Part shown: piece by piece, positions 6,188 to 7,511 of the stretch
Position numbering within the stretch: the stretch's first letter is position 1
Layout: each line of letters opens with the position of its first letter
NCBI GenBank assembly: GCA_963975495.1
Contig: CAXBID010000184.1
Location: forward strand, 1 to 7,511
Direction: 5' to 3'
Origin: CAXBID01 sp963975495
Lineage (GTDB): Bacteria; Bacteroidota; Bacteroidia; Flavobacteriales; Flavobacteriaceae
Length of the DNA stretch: 7,511 nucleotides
The notes under the pieces: generated by a model
Database searches by the model: none
What the model was told of the DNA's origin: nothing
What the model saw: the letters and a program-made list of their open reading frames with translations, nothing else
Made by a program: the position numbers and the translations under genes

Positions 6188-6256
6188 ACTGAGACTGATG
6201 ACTGCGACTGAATACTGAGACTGAGACTGAGACTGATTACTGAATACTGCCTACTG
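6188..6256 (+). repeat. ACTG array with 6-7 bp period, overlapping the globin gene end
   Basis: ACTG recurs eleven times, starting at 6188, 6194, 6201, 6207, 6214, 6220, 6226, 6232, 6239, 6246 and 6253, with two or three variable bases between (most often GA). The middle is a pure GAGACT hexamer run (6218-6235). The last two units fall in the final codons of the globin gene, whose stop (6251-6253, read TAG on the minus strand) lies inside the array. This looks like a slippage-prone microsatellite. Confidence 0.85.
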
Positions 6257-6652
6257 ACTCCTAGCTTCAAAAATTTTCAGATACAAAAATGTTCCCATTT
6301 TTCTCGCACGTCGTTTTGCGTTTTCAGCATAATCGCCTTCAAAAAGTTCGTCTATAGTTTGAAACCAAAGATTTAACCACAAACCAAAATGCAGTTCTGT
6401 AATGCTGTTATTATTTTCTTTATCCACTTTTACATGAGCTTCTAATGGATTTCCTAAATATTTCTCCTTTAACTTTCTACCCATAAAAAGACTTGATTCC
6501 CAAAACGTAGTTAACCGTTCTAAATGCGCATCCCAATCTGTTATAACATCGTTAAAAAAAGGGCCTAAAACAGCATCTTTTCTAACCTTTTTATAAAAGG
6601 AAGACACTAATAAAAACACATCATCCCTGGTTTCAATATCTTTTTTAATCAT
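6251..6652 (-). CDS. Group III truncated haemoglobin
   Basis: From the ATG at 6652 the product is 133 residues, the normal length for a group III truncated haemoglobin, a 2-on-2 globin binding O2 or NO on cytosolic haem. The N-terminus MIKKDIETRDDVFLLVSSFY is typical. Likely key residues, numbered from this start, are Y20 (B10), H43 in DAHLERLTTFW (E7), the proximal H73 in GNPLEAHVKV (F8), and W92 in HFGLWLNLW (G8). The frame extends upstream to an ATG at 6736, but those 28 residues are encoded partly by the CGCAAAG repeat and precede the conserved N-terminus, so that start is rejected. A -7 box lies just before 6652. Placed upstream of ccsBA on the same strand, it may share a respiratory or nitrosative-stress context (inference). 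The C-terminal Ser-Gln and stop derive from an ACTG microsatellite. Confidence 0.93.
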   Translation of the reverse strand: MIKKDIETRDDVFLLVSSFYKKVRKDAVLGPFFNDVITDWDAHLERLTTFWESSLFMGRKLKEKYLGNPLEAHVKVDKENNNSITELHFGLWLNLWFQTIDELFEGDYAENAKRRARKMGTFLYLKIFEARSQ

Positions 6653-6658
6653 AGTAAA

Positions 6659-6666
6659 CAAATTTA
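6659..6666 (-). promoter_or_regulatory. Putative globin promoter, -7 element, near-leaderless
   Basis: The minus strand reads TAAATTTG, a full TAnnTTTG match, ending six bases before the ATG at 6652. Transcription would then begin at or within a few bases of the start codon, giving a leaderless or nearly leaderless mRNA. A TTTG at 6683-6686 (minus), supplied by the CGCAAAG repeat, is 16 bp away, shorter than usual for a -33 element. Confidence 0.4.
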
Positions 6667-6680
6667 AACTATTTATTTCG

Positions 6681-6704
6681 CGCAAAGACGCAAAGTCGCA
6701 AAGA
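6681..6704 (+). repeat. CGCAAAG[A/T] 8-mer tandem repeat, three copies
   Basis: CGCAAAGA, CGCAAAGT and CGCAAAGA follow one another at 6681, 6689 and 6697. The block lies in the upstream region of the globin gene and not in coding sequence, which is the main argument against the longer globin frame. Runs of this 8-mer feel familiar from flavobacterial intergenic DNA, though I cannot verify that here. Confidence 0.8.
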
Positions 6705-6739
6705 TTTAAAGGGGTGGATTGAAGTTTAAATATCATTAG

Positions 6740-6972
6740 TGTCCGATTAAAGAATCAAGACCGCTTAGCTATTAGCCCCGAAATTTCTGGGAAGAGCATA
6801 GACTTGATTGTAACTAATTGATAAATAGTAAACCTTAAATTCAAAATATTCTAAAAAATAAAATTTTTCTCCCGAGCTATCGGGACGTAATAAGCAAGCC
6901 CTTTTTTTTATAAACTTAGAAAACCCTGTGTTCGCAAAGGTTTTCTTTAAATGAATTATTTTTAATCGGACA
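6740..6972. mobile_element. MITE-like element with 12-bp terminal inverted repeats
   Basis: TGTCCGATTAAA (6740-6751) and its exact reverse complement TTTAATCGGACA (6961-6972) bound a 233-bp non-coding block. Inside, AATCAAG (6753-6759) and CTTGATT (6803-6809) form a second inverted repeat next to the left end, and TCCCGA/TCGGGA forms a hairpin at 6870-6885. No transposase frame is present and no clear target-site duplication is seen in the flanks. The size, matched ends and lack of coding capacity suit a MITE or the remnant of an insertion sequence whose transposase has been lost. It fills most of the gap between the divergent globin and DUF2520 genes. Confidence 0.55.
6870..6885. repeat. Short perfect hairpin TCCCGA-GCTA-TCGGGA
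   Basis: A 6-bp GC-rich stem with a GCTA loop lies in the MITE-like block, preceded by an A/T-rich tract that includes AAATTTTTC. On the minus strand that tract would follow the stem as GAAAAATTT, without a proper U run. It could be a weak terminator or simply part of the element. Confidence 0.5.
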
Positions 6973-7000
6973 ACAATATTTAAATATTTAAAAAATCATA

Positions 7001-7021
7001 ATTCGTAATTCGTAATTCGTT
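7001..7021 (+). repeat. ATTCGTA 7-bp tandem repeat before the DUF2520 gene
   Basis: ATTCGTA occurs twice in tandem (7001-7007, 7008-7014), followed by ATTCGTT (7015-7021). It ends 14 bases before the ATG of the next gene. A one-mismatch -7 box (TATTTTAG, 7024-7031) follows directly, so the repeat occupies the spacer and -33 region of that weak candidate promoter. Confidence 0.7.
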
Positions 7022-7035
7022 AGTATTTTAGCACT

Positions 7036-7511
7036 ATGATTTCAGTAATAATTCTTGGTGCCGGTAATGTGGCAACACATTTTTTTAAAGCTTTTAGTGA
7101 AGCTGAAAATGTTTCTGTAATTCAGTGGTTTGACAGAACTTTAAAATCTATTGATGCCTACAAAAATGTTGTTGATATTACGGATGATTTATCAAAACTG
7201 AAAGACGCTGATATTTACATTTTAGCGGTTAGCGATGATGCCATTTCACAATTATCATCACAACTCCCTTTTGAAAATAAATTGGTTGTACATACTTCTG
7301 GGAGTGTAGGTATTTACGATTTAGACAAAAAACACAAAAGAGGTGTTTTATATCCTTTGCAAACCTTTAGTAAAAATGCTAAAATGGATTTTGCCAATGT
7401 GCCTATTTGTATTGAAACCATAGATAAAAAATGCTATCCTCTTCTGAGAAAACTAATCCTGAGTATAGGGAGTCCAACAAAAAGGATTAATAGCGACCAA
7501 AGGCACGTATT
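7036..7511 (+). CDS. Rossmann-like/DUF2520 oxidoreductase-family protein, C-terminus cut by the window edge
   Basis: The frame is open from the ATG at 7036 to the window end, giving 158 residues. The N-terminus ISVIILGAGNVATHFFKAF contains the dinucleotide-binding GxGxxA/G pattern at G8-G10-A13 after a hydrophobic strand. ILAVSDDAI (62-70), VVHTSGS (84-90) and YPLQTFSK (106-113) are typical of the Rossmann-like plus DUF2520 family, which resembles ProC and F420-dependent NADP oxidoreductases in its N-terminal domain. The substrate is unknown. The helical DUF2520 domain would lie mostly beyond the edge. The start is well fixed, because the Rossmann strand begins at residue 2. Only a weak -7-like box lies upstream, and no Shine-Dalgarno sequence is present. 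In related genomes this gene often precedes a KdsC-like phosphatase and maf, which cannot be seen here. Confidence 0.9.
   Translation, partial: MISVIILGAGNVATHFFKAFSEAENVSVIQWFDRTLKSIDAYKNVVDITDDLSKLKDADIYILAVSDDAISQLSSQLPFENKLVVHTSGSVGIYDLDKKHKRGVLYPLQTFSKNAKMDFANVPICIETIDKKCYPLLRKLILSIGSPTKRINSDQRHV

Noticed and set aside
6188..6256. ACTG array as a CRISPR array
   Set aside because: Units are only 6-7 bp without spacers of CRISPR size, and no cas genes are present.
6653..6736. Upstream extension of the globin frame by 28 codons
   Set aside because: The extension is encoded partly by the CGCAAAG repeat, precedes the family's typical N-terminus, and lies upstream of a -7 box close to the internal ATG.
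6740..6972. Complete insertion sequence
   Set aside because: Only 233 bp long with no transposase frame on either strand; at most a MITE or remnant.

Overview
The window reads as a chromosomal segment of a member of the Flavobacteriaceae (Bacteroidota). The grounds are AT-rich coding and intergenic DNA, several upstream elements matching the Bacteroidota -7 consensus TAnnTTTG with almost no Shine-Dalgarno sequences, a fused CcsB-CcsA cytochrome c synthetase of the Bacteroidota type, and intergenic DNA filled with short palindromes and tandem repeats. No rRNA, tRNA, CRISPR array or transposase gene is visible.

Layout. At the left edge (1-53, minus strand) is the first part of a small basic protein cut by the window, preceded by mscL (108-554, minus). 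A 242-bp divergent gap holds a 28-bp tandem repeat that runs into a good Bacteroidota promoter. This promoter drives a translationally coupled pair on the plus strand: a SatD-family protein (797-1396) and a DUF3307 membrane protein (1393-2115). A 294-bp convergent gap (2116-2409) contains a nested inverted-repeat element and a perfect 33-bp palindrome. The minus strand then carries, in transcription order, a group III truncated haemoglobin (start reassigned to 6652, ending 6251), the 1063-residue CcsBA cytochrome c synthetase (6026-2835) and, 11 bp after it, a small protein with a PD-(D/E)XK-like motif (2823-2410). The gap 6653-7035 holds a 233-bp MITE-like element with 12-bp terminal inverted repeats. 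At the right edge a Rossmann/DUF2520 oxidoreductase-like gene (7036 onward, plus) runs out of the window.

How the genes fit together. CcsBA moves haem across the inner membrane and attaches it to apocytochromes c; the haem-binding truncated globin lies directly upstream on the same strand, so this half has a haem/respiration theme. MscL is a housekeeping osmotic safety valve. The least understood part, and the best candidate for an undescribed system, is the SatD-DUF3307 pair. By eye, SatD carries motifs in the same order as class III nucleotidyl cyclases plus a C-terminal helix-turn-helix. DUF3307 is a polytopic membrane protein studded with conserved-looking His/Asp motifs. The two genes overlap by ATGA and sit behind a promoter whose upstream face is a tandem/inverted repeat. 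These functional ideas are inference from motif reading, not from database searches.
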